This document shows positions 25,926 to 33,456 of a stretch of 64,000 bases of DNA, piece by piece. The notes below the pieces were generated by a model that was given only the letters and a program-made list of their open reading frames with translations, did no database searches and was not told where the DNA came from. Within the stretch, counting starts at the first letter, position 1. Every line of letters begins with the position of its first letter. A program made the position numbers and the translations under genes. Source of the stretch: CALKWS01 sp051020515 (GTDB taxonomy: Bacteria; Actinomycetota; Actinomycetes; Actinomycetales; Beutenbergiaceae); NCBI RefSeq assembly GCF_051020515.1, contig NZ_CP194857.1, positions 2,294,001-2,358,000 on the forward strand, written 5' to 3'.

Positions 25926-27224
25926 ATGAGCAATGAAGCCTTCGACGCCGTCGACATCATCCGCACCAAGCGCGACGGCGAGGCACTCAGCGAGGAGCAG
26001 ATCCGCTGGGTGATCGAGGCCTACACCCGTGGGGCGGTGGCCGAGGAGCAGATGGCCGCGCTGAACATGGCGATCCTGCTGAACGGGATGGGCCGGGCCG
26101 AGGTCGCCACCTGGACCCGGGCGATGATCGACTCCGGAGAGCGGATGGACTTCTCCGTCCTGCCGGTGCCCACCACGGACAAGCACTCGACCGGCGGGGT
26201 CGGGGACAAGATCACCCTGCCGCTGGCCCCCCTGGTCGCCTCCTTCGGGGTGGCGGTCCCGCAGCTGTCCGGCCGCGGCCTGGGGCACACCGGTGGCACC
26301 CTGGACAAACTCGAGTCGATCCCCGGCTGGCGGGCGGACCTGAGCAACGAGGAGATGCTGGCCCAACTGCGCCACGTGGGCGCGGTGATCTGCCAGGCCG
26401 GCTCCGGCCTGGCCCCGGCCGACCGCAAGCTCTATGCGCTGCGCGACGTGACCGGCACCGTGGAGTCGATCCCGCTGATCGCCTCCTCGATCATGAGCAA
26501 GAAGATCGCCGAGGGAACCGGCGCCCTGGTGCTGGACGTCAAGGTGGGGTCCGGGGCGTTCATGAAGGACGCCGACGCCGCCCGGGAACTGGCCCGCACC
26601 ATGGTGGATCTGGGCACCGACGCGGGCGTGACCACCCGGGCCCTGCTCACCGACATGTCGACCCCGCTGGGCCTGACCGCGGGCAACGCCCTGGAGGTCC
26701 GCGAGGCGGTGGAGGTACTCGGCGGCGGTGGGCCCCCCGACGTCGTCGAACTCACCGTCGCGCTGGCCCGGGAGATGCTCTCCGCGGCGGGCCGGGAGGA
26801 TGTCGACGTCGCCGCGGCCCTGACGGACGGGCGGGCGATGGACACCTGGCGCGCGATGATCACCGCCCAGGGAGGCGATCCCGACGCCCCGCTGCCCACC
26901 GCCACCCACACCGACGTGGTCCTCGCCCCCGCCGACGGGGTGCTGGTGGGACTCGACGCGCTCGCCGTGGGTGTGGCCGCCTGGCGGCTGGGCGCAGGCC
27001 GGGCCCGTCGCGAGGACGCGGTCCAGGCCGGCGCCGGGGTGCAGATGCACGCCAAACCAGGCACGGCCGTGCGTGCCGGGGAGCCCCTGATGACCCTGCA
27101 CAGTGACACCCCCGAACGTTTCGACCGCGCCAGGCAAGCACTCGCCGACGCTGCTGTCATCGCCCCGGAGGGCTCCCGCCCACCCGGGCGGCCCCTCATC
27201 CTGGACCGCATCGTCGCTGGGTGA
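25926..27224 (+). CDS. deoA: Thymidine phosphorylase
   Basis: Pyrimidine nucleoside phosphorylase of 432 aa splitting thymidine or deoxyuridine into base and deoxyribose-1-phosphate. Motifs: TDKHSTGGVGDK (phosphate site), the family signature SGRGLGHTGGTLDKLE, the SSIMSKKIAEG region, VLDVKVGSGAFMK, and a C-terminal alpha/beta domain with the GAGVQMHAKPGTAVRAGEPL segment. It acts directly after cytidine deaminase in the pathway, and its sugar product feeds the phospho-sugar mutase and deoC. Confidence 0.93.
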   Translation: MSNEAFDAVDIIRTKRDGEALSEEQIRWVIEAYTRGAVAEEQMAALNMAILLNGMGRAEVATWTRAMIDSGERMDFSVLPVPTTDKHSTGGVGDKITLPLAPLVASFGVAVPQLSGRGLGHTGGTLDKLESIPGWRADLSNEEMLAQLRHVGAVICQAGSGLAPADRKLYALRDVTGTVESIPLIASSIMSKKIAEGTGALVLDVKVGSGAFMKDADAARELARTMVDLGTDAGVTTRALLTDMSTPLGLTAGNALEVREAVEVLGGGGPPDVVELTVALAREMLSAAGREDVDVAAALTDGRAMDTWRAMITAQGGDPDAPLPTATHTDVVLAPADGVLVGLDALAVGVAAWRLGAGRARREDAVQAGAGVQMHAKPGTAVRAGEPLMTLHSDTPERFDRARQALADAAVIAPEGSRPPGRPLILDRIVAG

Positions 27225-27237
27225 GGAGAGGGTCACG

Positions 27238-28074
27238 ATGACTGCGCAGGGGCGGGACCGCGGGCGCCCGGGGCTGTCCCTGAGTACGGTGCTGAGCCCG
27301 GTGTTCACCGGCCGGTACCTCGACCTCGCCCAGCGACTGCTCACCGCCCGCGCCGCGCCGCTGGCGCTGCCGCACTGGAACCTCTTCCGCCACGAGGACG
27401 GGAACCGCTCCGGGCCTGAGTTGGTGCGCATCGGCGGGCACGTGGCCCGTCAGCACGACGGCGTCACCTGCGGTGCGGCGGCCATCATGCTGCTGAACGC
27501 CGCGATCGACCCGCACCTGGCCGCCTGGCTCGAGCACGGCCGTCTGCCCGCCGCAACTCCGCCGGAGATCGCCACACTCGATGCCGCGGGCCTGGCCGCA
27601 CCCACGGTGGCGGCCCGGATGGTCCTTGCCCAGGGCGCCACCCACCGCATCCTCACCCGCGCCGGGCCGGGCCGCCTGCCGTGGCCCCGGGCGCTGGGTA
27701 CCCCGCCCTGGGGCGCGGCCCGCGGCGCCCGGGTACCCGGGGTGCGCTACACCCACCGGGCCGTGGACGATCACAACCCGGCGGTGCTGCGCGCCACCAC
27801 CGACATGCTCGTGGCCGCCACCTCCGCAGGTGTCCCCGTCCCGCTCTACGCCGGCGGCAACAGGGCTCGTGGGTGGCGCACCGCGGTGCCGCGGCACGTG
27901 CTGCTGGCACTGCCCACAGCCGGGGACCGGCTGCGCATCTTCGACCCGGGGACGGGATACGTCCACCGGGTGCGGCCGGAGGAGCTGGCGGCGCGGCGCA
28001 CCCCGCACCCGGCGCTGGGGAACTGGACCCACCTGGCCTGGACGCTGATCCCGCTGGTGGACTCCCACCGGTAG
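27238..28074 (+). CDS. Putative papain-like (C39-type) cysteine peptidase domain protein
   Basis: A 278-aa protein I cannot assign to a named family. The arrangement Gln72 (RQHDGVTCGAAAIMLLNA), Cys78, His220 (PRHVLLAL) and Asp236 (IFDPGTGYV) matches the Gln-Cys-His-Asp set of papain-like/C39 peptidases. No signal peptide or membrane helix is evident, so it would be cytoplasmic. ATG 27238 follows GAGGAGAGGG, which overlaps the deoA stop, so it may be co-transcribed with deoA. It could process a peptide or be an inactive structural relative. Confidence 0.6.
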   Translation: MTAQGRDRGRPGLSLSTVLSPVFTGRYLDLAQRLLTARAAPLALPHWNLFRHEDGNRSGPELVRIGGHVARQHDGVTCGAAAIMLLNAAIDPHLAAWLEHGRLPAATPPEIATLDAAGLAAPTVAARMVLAQGATHRILTRAGPGRLPWPRALGTPPWGAARGARVPGVRYTHRAVDDHNPAVLRATTDMLVAATSAGVPVPLYAGGNRARGWRTAVPRHVLLALPTAGDRLRIFDPGTGYVHRVRPEELAARRTPHPALGNWTHLAWTLIPLVDSHR

Positions 28075-28091
28075 GGCCTGCACCGCACTGC

Positions 28092-28097
28092 CACAAT
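28092..28097 (+). promoter_or_regulatory. -10 hexamer, leaderless start of DUF4037 gene
   Basis: CACAAT lies 6 nt before ATG 28104. Confidence 0.5.
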
Positions 28098-28103
28098 GCC
28101 GCC

Positions 28104-29366
28104 ATGACCTTCGTGCCCGGACACCGGTTGAGCGCCCACCTGCTGGACGTCGTCGAACCGGCCCTGACGCAGGAGTTTCCGCACCTGCGGTACGCCGCCG
28201 CCCTGATCGGGCGCGGCTCGGACGTGCTCGGCTACGACACCGCTCGTTCCACCGATCACGACTGGGGCCCACGCCTGGTGCTGGTGCTGTCCGAGCAGGA
28301 CCACCGAACCCACGCCGAGCAGGTCCTGGACGCGGTCGAGGCGGTGCTGCCGGAGATGATCGCGGGGGTCGCGGTGGACCACCTGCCGGCCCAGCAGGTT
28401 CCCGGTGGCCCGGCCACCCACCACACCACCGCGGGGCGCCGGCGCCCGCACGGGGTGAGTGTGCGCACGCTGCCGGGCCTGTTGTCGGACCTGCTCGGCA
28501 TCGACTCACTGGCCGAACTGGACCCCGCTACCTGGATGAGCATTCCCTCCCAGAGCCTGTTGGAGTTCACCGCCGGGCCGGTGCTGCGCGACGACGTGGG
28601 CCACGTGAGCCGCACCCGTGCGGCGTTGGCGTTCTACCCCGACCAGATCTGGCTGGTCATCATGGCCGGGTGGTGGCAGCGCATCGCCCAGCTGGAGGCC
28701 TTCACCGGTCGGGCCCGCGAGGCCGGCGACGACGTGGGTGCCGGGGTCATCGCCGCCGGCATCGTGCGCTGCGGCATGCACCTGGCGTTGTTGCAACAGC
28801 GCACCTACCCGCCCTATGCCAAGTGGTTGGGCACAGCCCTTGCCCGCACCACCGGCGGAGCGGACCTGCTCACCCTGCTGCGCGCCGCGCTGGACGCCCG
28901 GGGAACCGACCAGGAGCGGGCCGTGGTGGACGTGCTGCTCGCGCTCGCCGCAGGCCATGACCGGCTCGGCGTGACCGACCAGGTACGGGCCACGCCGTCG
29001 TCCTTCTTCGACCGGCCCTACCCGGTGATCTGGGCCGACCGGTTCACCGAGGCACTACGAGGTGCCATCACCGATCCGGCCGTGCGAGCACCCGGCAGGG
29101 CTCAGCGCTGCAGTTCCAGCCCGCGGGTGCGGGTGGAGATGCGCCACAGGCTCGAGGTCGCGGTGATGTACAACAGGGTGCCGAAGGGGCCCCCGAAGCA
29201 CAGGTTCGCGGTGGTTTCGGGAGTGGGGATACGGCCCAGTTCGGTGCCGCCGTCGGGGGTGAGGACGTGCACCCCGTCGGCGGCGGAGGACCAGATCCGT
29301 CCCTCGATGTCCAGACGCAGCCCGTCGGTCTTACCCGGGTCCACCCGGAACCACTCGCGTTCGTAG
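28104..29366 (+). CDS. DUF4037 domain-containing protein, stop probably lost
   Basis: Nucleotidyltransferase-like N-terminus (GSDVLGYDTARSTDHDWGPR, with an Asp-x-Asp-like metal site) and a helical DUF4037 C-terminal half (YPPYAKWLGTAL, FFDRPYPVIWADRF). Family members are about 330 aa and would end near 29100. Here the frame stays open to 29366, and the last 90 residues (Ser/Arg-rich) run antisense through the neighbouring gene's coding region, so they are probably not real. A missing base near 29090 or a genuine tail could explain this. Function unknown. Confidence 0.65.
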   Translation: MTFVPGHRLSAHLLDVVEPALTQEFPHLRYAAALIGRGSDVLGYDTARSTDHDWGPRLVLVLSEQDHRTHAEQVLDAVEAVLPEMIAGVAVDHLPAQQVPGGPATHHTTAGRRRPHGVSVRTLPGLLSDLLGIDSLAELDPATWMSIPSQSLLEFTAGPVLRDDVGHVSRTRAALAFYPDQIWLVIMAGWWQRIAQLEAFTGRAREAGDDVGAGVIAAGIVRCGMHLALLQQRTYPPYAKWLGTALARTTGGADLLTLLRAALDARGTDQERAVVDVLLALAAGHDRLGVTDQVRATPSSFFDRPYPVIWADRFTEALRGAITDPAVRAPGRAQRCSSSPRVRVEMRHRLEVAVMYNRVPKGPPKHRFAVVSGVGIRPSSVPPSGVRTCTPSAAEDQIRPSMSRRSPSVLPGSTRNHSRS

Positions 29367-30001
29367 GTGGCATTGCCGTCGGGGTCGATGCGATAGCCGA
29401 ACGTGGCGGCATCGGAGCCGGTGTCGGCCAGCAACAGCAGGTCCGCGGAGGCGAAGGCCAGGCCGTTCGGCTTGTCCCGGTCCCGGATCGGGGCGGTCAG
29501 CGTGCCGTCACGGTCGAGCCGGAACACCCAGCGTCCGGGCAGTTCCTGCTCCCCGCCGTAGCCCTCCTCGGGCTTGTCGATGCCATAGGTGGGATCGGTG
29601 AACCACAAGGAGCCGTCCAAGGGGTGCAGGGCTACGTCATTGGGGCTGTTCAGTCGCTTGCCATCGAAAGTGCCGGCCAGGGTGGTCCAGGATCCGTCGT
29701 GCTCGTGCCGCACCAGAGCCCGCTCCCCGTGGGAGCAGGCGATCAGCAACCCGTCGATATCGGTGCAATGCCCGTTCTGGTGGTGGCTCGGCTCTGCCTC
29801 AACCTCCAGTGCCCCGTAGTCGGTCCATGCCCAGGTGCGGTTCTGCCGGACGTCGGAGAAGACCACCCGTTCCCGGTTGGCCACGTAGGTGGGGCCCTCG
29901 GCCCAGGTGAAATCCCCGGCGAGGTGCTCCAACGCCGCATCCGGGGGGAACAGCTCACTGAAGGACGGGTCGGTAGGCACAGGACCTGATGGCGTAGTCA
30001 T
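29102..30001 (-). CDS. SMP-30/gluconolactonase/LRE family protein
   Basis: Six-bladed beta-propeller of 299 aa. Family motifs include the first-blade Glu (WAEGPTYV), NSPNDVALHPLDGSLWFTDP (metal Asn), KPNGLAF (metal Asn) and DTGSDAATFG (metal Asp region). Members hydrolyse sugar lactones or related esters. ATG 30001 is supported by TACCGT 7 nt upstream. It stands alone, convergent with the DUF4037 gene. Confidence 0.85.
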   Translation of the reverse strand: MTTPSGPVPTDPSFSELFPPDAALEHLAGDFTWAEGPTYVANRERVVFSDVRQNRTWAWTDYGALEVEAEPSHHQNGHCTDIDGLLIACSHGERALVRHEHDGSWTTLAGTFDGKRLNSPNDVALHPLDGSLWFTDPTYGIDKPEEGYGGEQELPGRWVFRLDRDGTLTAPIRDRDKPNGLAFASADLLLLADTGSDAATFGYRIDPDGNATYEREWFRVDPGKTDGLRLDIEGRIWSSAADGVHVLTPDGGTELGRIPTPETTANLCFGGPFGTLLYITATSSLWRISTRTRGLELQR

Positions 30002-30008
30002 GCCCGCC

Positions 30009-30014
30009 ACGGTA
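30009..30014 (-). promoter_or_regulatory. -10 hexamer, leaderless start of SMP-30 gene
   Basis: TACCGT on the minus strand, 7 nt before ATG 30001. Confidence 0.55.
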
Positions 30015-30067
30015 CCGAGCCCAGCGGCCAGCGGCACCCCGGTCCGGGCGCCGAACCTCCGGTGGGC

Positions 30068-31606
30068 TCAGTGGCCGTCCAGGTTCCACTCCTCGGTATC
30101 GACCTGCGGTACGGCTCCGCGGGTTCCGGCTCCGGCGCCGCCACCGGGACCCGGCGCAATCTCGTCGGGCTCGAGATCATCGACCGCCAGGTCCAGGCCG
30201 TGGTTGCGCCGTTTGCGCTTGCTGCCCTGGCCGTTTCCGGCGAACGCACCTCCGACGCCGCCCCGGCCGGCGCCGCCGGCACCCGCGCCGCCGCCCGCGC
30301 GGGAACTGCCAGGGGCGACCGCGGCACCGCCGCGTCCGGGTCCACCGGCACCGCCTCGGCCGGCTGCTCCCGGACCACCCCGGGCGGTCGAACCGGGCAC
30401 CATGCCGCCGACGCCTCCGCGTGCACCGGGGGCACCGACGCCACGCGTGCCGGGTCCCCCGCGGCCGGTCTGACCGGGGACCATGCCGCCGACGCCACCG
30501 CGTGCCCCGGGGCCCACACCGCCCCGTGCTCCGGCACCGTGGGCCGGTGGGGCCACCCCGATCATGCCGCCGCGCCCGCCGGTCATCCCCGCACCGGGTC
30601 CGCCCAGCCTCGGACCGGCTCCGCCGGCACCGATCACCGCGCCGCCCACCGCGGCTCCGGGACCGCCCACGCCGGGGCCGCCCGCACCGGGACCGATCCC
30701 GGCGCCGGCGCCGCCGACGAGTGTGCCTCCGCCGGGACCATCCACGGAGGTGTCGATCATCGGGCCGGTGCCGGCCTCGGGGTTCCAGTGCTCACGACCT
30801 GTGCCGGCCCCGGTACCGCCGGGCCCGGCCGGTAGGTCCTGGACCGGCCCGCCGCCGCCGATCCCGGAGCCGGTGCCCACGGATGGACCGCCGCCGCCGA
30901 TCCCGGGCCCGGTGCCCACGGATGGACCGCCGCCGCCGGGTCCGGGACCGGTTCCCACCGGAGCGCCGCCTCCGGAACCACCGGGTCCGGTGCCGCCCCC
31001 GCCACCGGACATCGAGAATCCGGGGGTGGCAGCGGCTCCGGTGTCGCCAGCGCCGCTGGTCCCGCTCGGGCCGGGCGTCGTCGGTCCGGCCGTGTTGCCG
31101 CTCATCCGCGCAGTGGCGTCGCGCAGCATGGCGTCCAGCCGGTTCATCTCCCTGCCGGCCTCCGCCTCGCGCTCCCTGGCGTTCTGCTCCCGGAAGTGCG
31201 CGCGCAAGTCGGCGGCGTCCTCGAACTCCACGTTGCCGCGGGCAGGGTGGCCTACCAGGGACGCCTGTTCCTCCTGGAACGCATCCAGGTCCTCGCTGGG
31301 CAGCATCGTGTAGGACACCGAGCCCTCCCGGACCGCCTCCCGCGCGTCGGAGAGGATGGTCACGACCTCATCGAGTTCACCGGCGAGTTCGGCTGCGCCG
31401 GAGGCGATCTCCGTGGCCAGTTCCCGGGCCGCCTGACCGGCCGACCCTTCCATGCCGGGATCACCGGCGGCGTTGCGCAGGGCCTCGGCCAGTGCGCTCA
31501 GGCTCCCGGCCCCGCCATACAGGTTCGACCGGTCGGTCGAGGTGCCGTCCCGGTTGGTGTCGTTGACGTCCAGGTAGCGCTTCAGTGCGTCGGCGTTGGC
31601 GCCCAT
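30068..31606 (-). CDS. Glycine-rich ESX/PPE-like protein
   Basis: A 512-aa protein in three parts. Residues 1 to about 165 are helical and charged, with an acidic Ser/Ala-rich start, as in WXG100/PPE-like ESX proteins. Residues 175-460 are extremely Gly/Pro/Ala-rich, with repeats such as GGGGPSVGTGPGI and ARGGVGGMVPG. The end is a basic patch (SKRKRRN) followed by an acidic tail (LEPDE, TEEWNLDGH). This basic-acidic ending resembles proteins beside actinobacterial type VII secretion genes. It is translationally coupled to the small helical gene upstream. No signal peptide is seen. Function unknown; secretion by an ESX system encoded elsewhere is an inference. Confidence 0.6.
   Translation of the reverse strand: MGANADALKRYLDVNDTNRDGTSTDRSNLYGGAGSLSALAEALRNAAGDPGMEGSAGQAARELATEIASGAAELAGELDEVVTILSDAREAVREGSVSYTMLPSEDLDAFQEEQASLVGHPARGNVEFEDAADLRAHFREQNAREREAEAGREMNRLDAMLRDATARMSGNTAGPTTPGPSGTSGAGDTGAAATPGFSMSGGGGGTGPGGSGGGAPVGTGPGPGGGGPSVGTGPGIGGGGPSVGTGSGIGGGGPVQDLPAGPGGTGAGTGREHWNPEAGTGPMIDTSVDGPGGGTLVGGAGAGIGPGAGGPGVGGPGAAVGGAVIGAGGAGPRLGGPGAGMTGGRGGMIGVAPPAHGAGARGGVGPGARGGVGGMVPGQTGRGGPGTRGVGAPGARGGVGGMVPGSTARGGPGAAGRGGAGGPGRGGAAVAPGSSRAGGGAGAGGAGRGGVGGAFAGNGQGSKRKRRNHGLDLAVDDLEPDEIAPGPGGGAGAGTRGAVPQVDTEEWNLDGH
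30849..30965. repeat. 39-bp coding tandem repeat
   Basis: Two near-identical 39-bp units (30849-30887, 30888-30926) and a third diverged one encode 13-aa repeats of the type GGGGPSVGTGPGI in the glycine-rich protein. Confidence 0.75.
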
Positions 31607-31971
31607 CAGGCCTCCCCGGTCGGTGTGCCGGCCTCGGGGACGTGGATCTGCTCGGTGTCACGCCCGGCGTGAGCCATCACGGTCTCGACGTCGTCGTCCA
31701 CACCCAGCAGGGCCTTCTCGCTCTCGGTCAGACCGGAGGTGAATTGATCGACCTTCGCCGCCAGCGTGTCCATCTTCTCCTGGATCGCCAGCAACCGGTC
31801 GCGGTAACTGGCCGCGAAGTTCATCGCCTCGGTGTTGATGGTCCAGCGCGAAGCGTTCTGGGTGTTGGCCAGTTCACTCGCGGTCTTGATCTCGTCCTGA
31901 AGATCGTCGTTGGCCTGTTGAGCCAGACCCGCGACGTGATACACGGTGTGCGAATCGATCAGTAGTGCCAC
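31606..31971 (-). CDS. Small WXG100-like helical protein
   Basis: A 121-aa all-helical, acidic protein. Two long amphipathic helices (about 10-45 and 50-95, the second around FAASYRDRLLAIQEKMDTL) are separated by NASRWTINTE, which resembles an ESX-type helix-turn-helix hairpin without a strict WxG motif. GTG 31971 has GAAGGGA about 10 nt upstream. Its stop overlaps the start of the glycine-rich gene (TGATG), so the two are probably co-expressed and may form a heterodimer. The secretion role is inferred. Confidence 0.6.
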   Translation of the reverse strand: MALLIDSHTVYHVAGLAQQANDDLQDEIKTASELANTQNASRWTINTEAMNFAASYRDRLLAIQEKMDTLAAKVDQFTSGLTESEKALLGVDDDVETVMAHAGRDTEQIHVPEAGTPTGEA

Positions 31972-32003
31972 GGCGCTTCTGTCCCTTCGGTTACTCCGAA
32001 TCC

Positions 32004-32009
32004 AGGCTA
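32004..32009 (-). promoter_or_regulatory. -10 hexamer for the WXG100-like pair
   Basis: TAGCCT on the minus strand, giving a short leader of about 25 nt with the GAAGGGA site before GTG 31971. Confidence 0.45.
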
Positions 32010-32084
32010 ACGGAGGATCGCGCAGGCGCCCATGGAGAGAACTCCCCATCGTCCCGCCCCGATGGCCCTGGTCACGTTGGCCGT

Positions 32085-32090
32085 TACGCT
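32085..32090 (+). promoter_or_regulatory. -10 hexamer, leaderless start of add
   Basis: TACGCT lies 8 nt before ATG 32099. Confidence 0.45.
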
Positions 32091-32098
32091 GCTGTGTC

Positions 32099-33189
32099 AT
32101 GACGCTGCGCCCGGAACAGATAGCCGCCCTGCCCAAGGTCGTCCTGCACGACCACCTCGATGGCGGGCTGCGCCCGCAGACGCTGCTGGACCTGGCCGCA
32201 GCCATCGGTCACGATCTGCCCGCCCGGAACGCGCAGGACCTGGCGCGGTGGTTCGTCGCCTCGGCCAACTCGGGGTCCCTGGAGCGCTACCTGGAGACTT
32301 TTGCTCACACCACCGCGGTGATGCAGACCCCCGAAGGGCTGCACCGGGTGGCCAAGGAGGCGGTGCTGGACCTGGCGGCCGACGGTGTGGTCTACGCCGA
32401 ACAGCGGTACGCACCCGAGCAGCACCAGCATCAGGGCCTGAGCCTGCAGGAGGTGGTCGATGCGGTCCGGTCCGGATTGGACGACGGCGTGGAAGAGGCC
32501 GCGCGCGCGGGTCACCGGATCCACGTGGGAACCCTGATCACCGCGATGCGCCAGGAGGACCGGACCCCGATGAGATCGCCGAACTCGCCCTGGCCAACCG
32601 TGACCGGGGCGCGTTCGGGTTCGACATCGCCGGACCCGAACTGGGCTTCCCCCCGACCCGCCAGGCCCGGGCCTTCCAGACGTTGCGGGAGGCCAACTTC
32701 CCCTTCACCATCCACGCCGGAGAGGCCGACGGGGTGGAGAGCATCTGGCAGGCACTCCAGCAGTGCCACACCCTGAGGTTGGGACACGGGGTGCGCATCA
32801 TCGAGGACATCGCCGACGCCGAGGACCCCGGGCGTGCCCGCCTCGGCCGGGTGGCCCACTGGGTGCGGGACCGTCAGATCCCGCTGGAGGCCTGCCCGGT
32901 ATCGAACCTGCACACCGGGATCGCCCCGACGGTGGCCGCCCACCCCATCACCGCGCTTCGCGACCTGGGCTTCGCGGTGACCATCAACACCGACAACCGG
33001 CTGGTCTCAGGCACCTCGATGAGCCAGGAGATGACCCTGCTGGTGACCGAGGCCGGCTGGGACCTGGCCGACCTGGAGGCGGCGACGCTGACGGCGGCGT
33101 GGAACGGGTTCGCCCACCACGACGTGATGCAGCAGATCGTCGCCGAACAGATCCTCCCCGGATTCGCGGCGGCCCGGGACGCCGTGTGA
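32099..33189 (+). CDS. add: Adenosine deaminase, frameshifted
   Basis: Zinc metalloenzyme of about 363 aa converting (deoxy)adenosine to (deoxy)inosine. It has the HxH zinc motif LHDHLDGGLRP, catalytic HAGEADG, the third zinc His in LGHGVRI and NTDNRLVSGTSM (zinc Asp). One C is missing at the run 32565-32568 (GGACCCCGATGAG), and the -1 frame resumes with DEIAELALANRD. All metal ligands survive, so it was probably intact in the organism. Its product inosine is a substrate of the nucleoside phosphorylase at 42.8-43.6 kb. Confidence 0.9.
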
Positions 33190-33390
33190 CCGACGGCGCA
33201 GCCCGGTGCCCGGCCCGACCGCAAGCCCGAGCCGGCCCGGGCCCTGACTCTCGCTCGGGAAGGGCGCTGTCCCGACTCTGACGCCGGGGCTGACACGTAT
33301 CGGTCCCACGTCTGGACCTGAGGCAGCGACCCTGCCCGGATCGGTCGCCGCGCCACGTGCGAGGGCGGCGGAGATCGTGCTCCGAAACCC
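33190..33390. other. Intergenic region without a recognisable gene
   Basis: Gene-free DNA between add and the SARP-type regulator. I see G/C-rich stretches but no clear terminator with a U-tract and no conserved RNA. The 21-bp palindrome follows directly. Confidence 0.5.
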
Positions 33391-33418
33391 CTGATCCGGC
33401 AGCCGGATCAGATAGGCT
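33391..33418 (+). promoter_or_regulatory. 21-bp palindromic operator abutting a -10 element
   Basis: CTGATCCGGC-A-GCCGGATCAG (33391-33411) is a perfect 10-bp inverted repeat with a 1-nt centre. TAGGCT at 33413-33418 is a fitting -10, so the palindrome covers the -35/spacer region. This is a strong candidate binding site for a dimeric regulator of the following gene, either itself or an unknown repressor. Confidence 0.6.
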
Positions 33419-33456
33419 CACCCACACATGTGCTGAACCAACCGTCGGGGGTTGAG

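Noticed and set aside
30068..31606. CRISPR array or PE_PGRS gene for the repetitive Gly-rich region
   Set aside because: Repeats are short, contiguous and in coding frame without spacers. The N-terminus lacks the PE motif.
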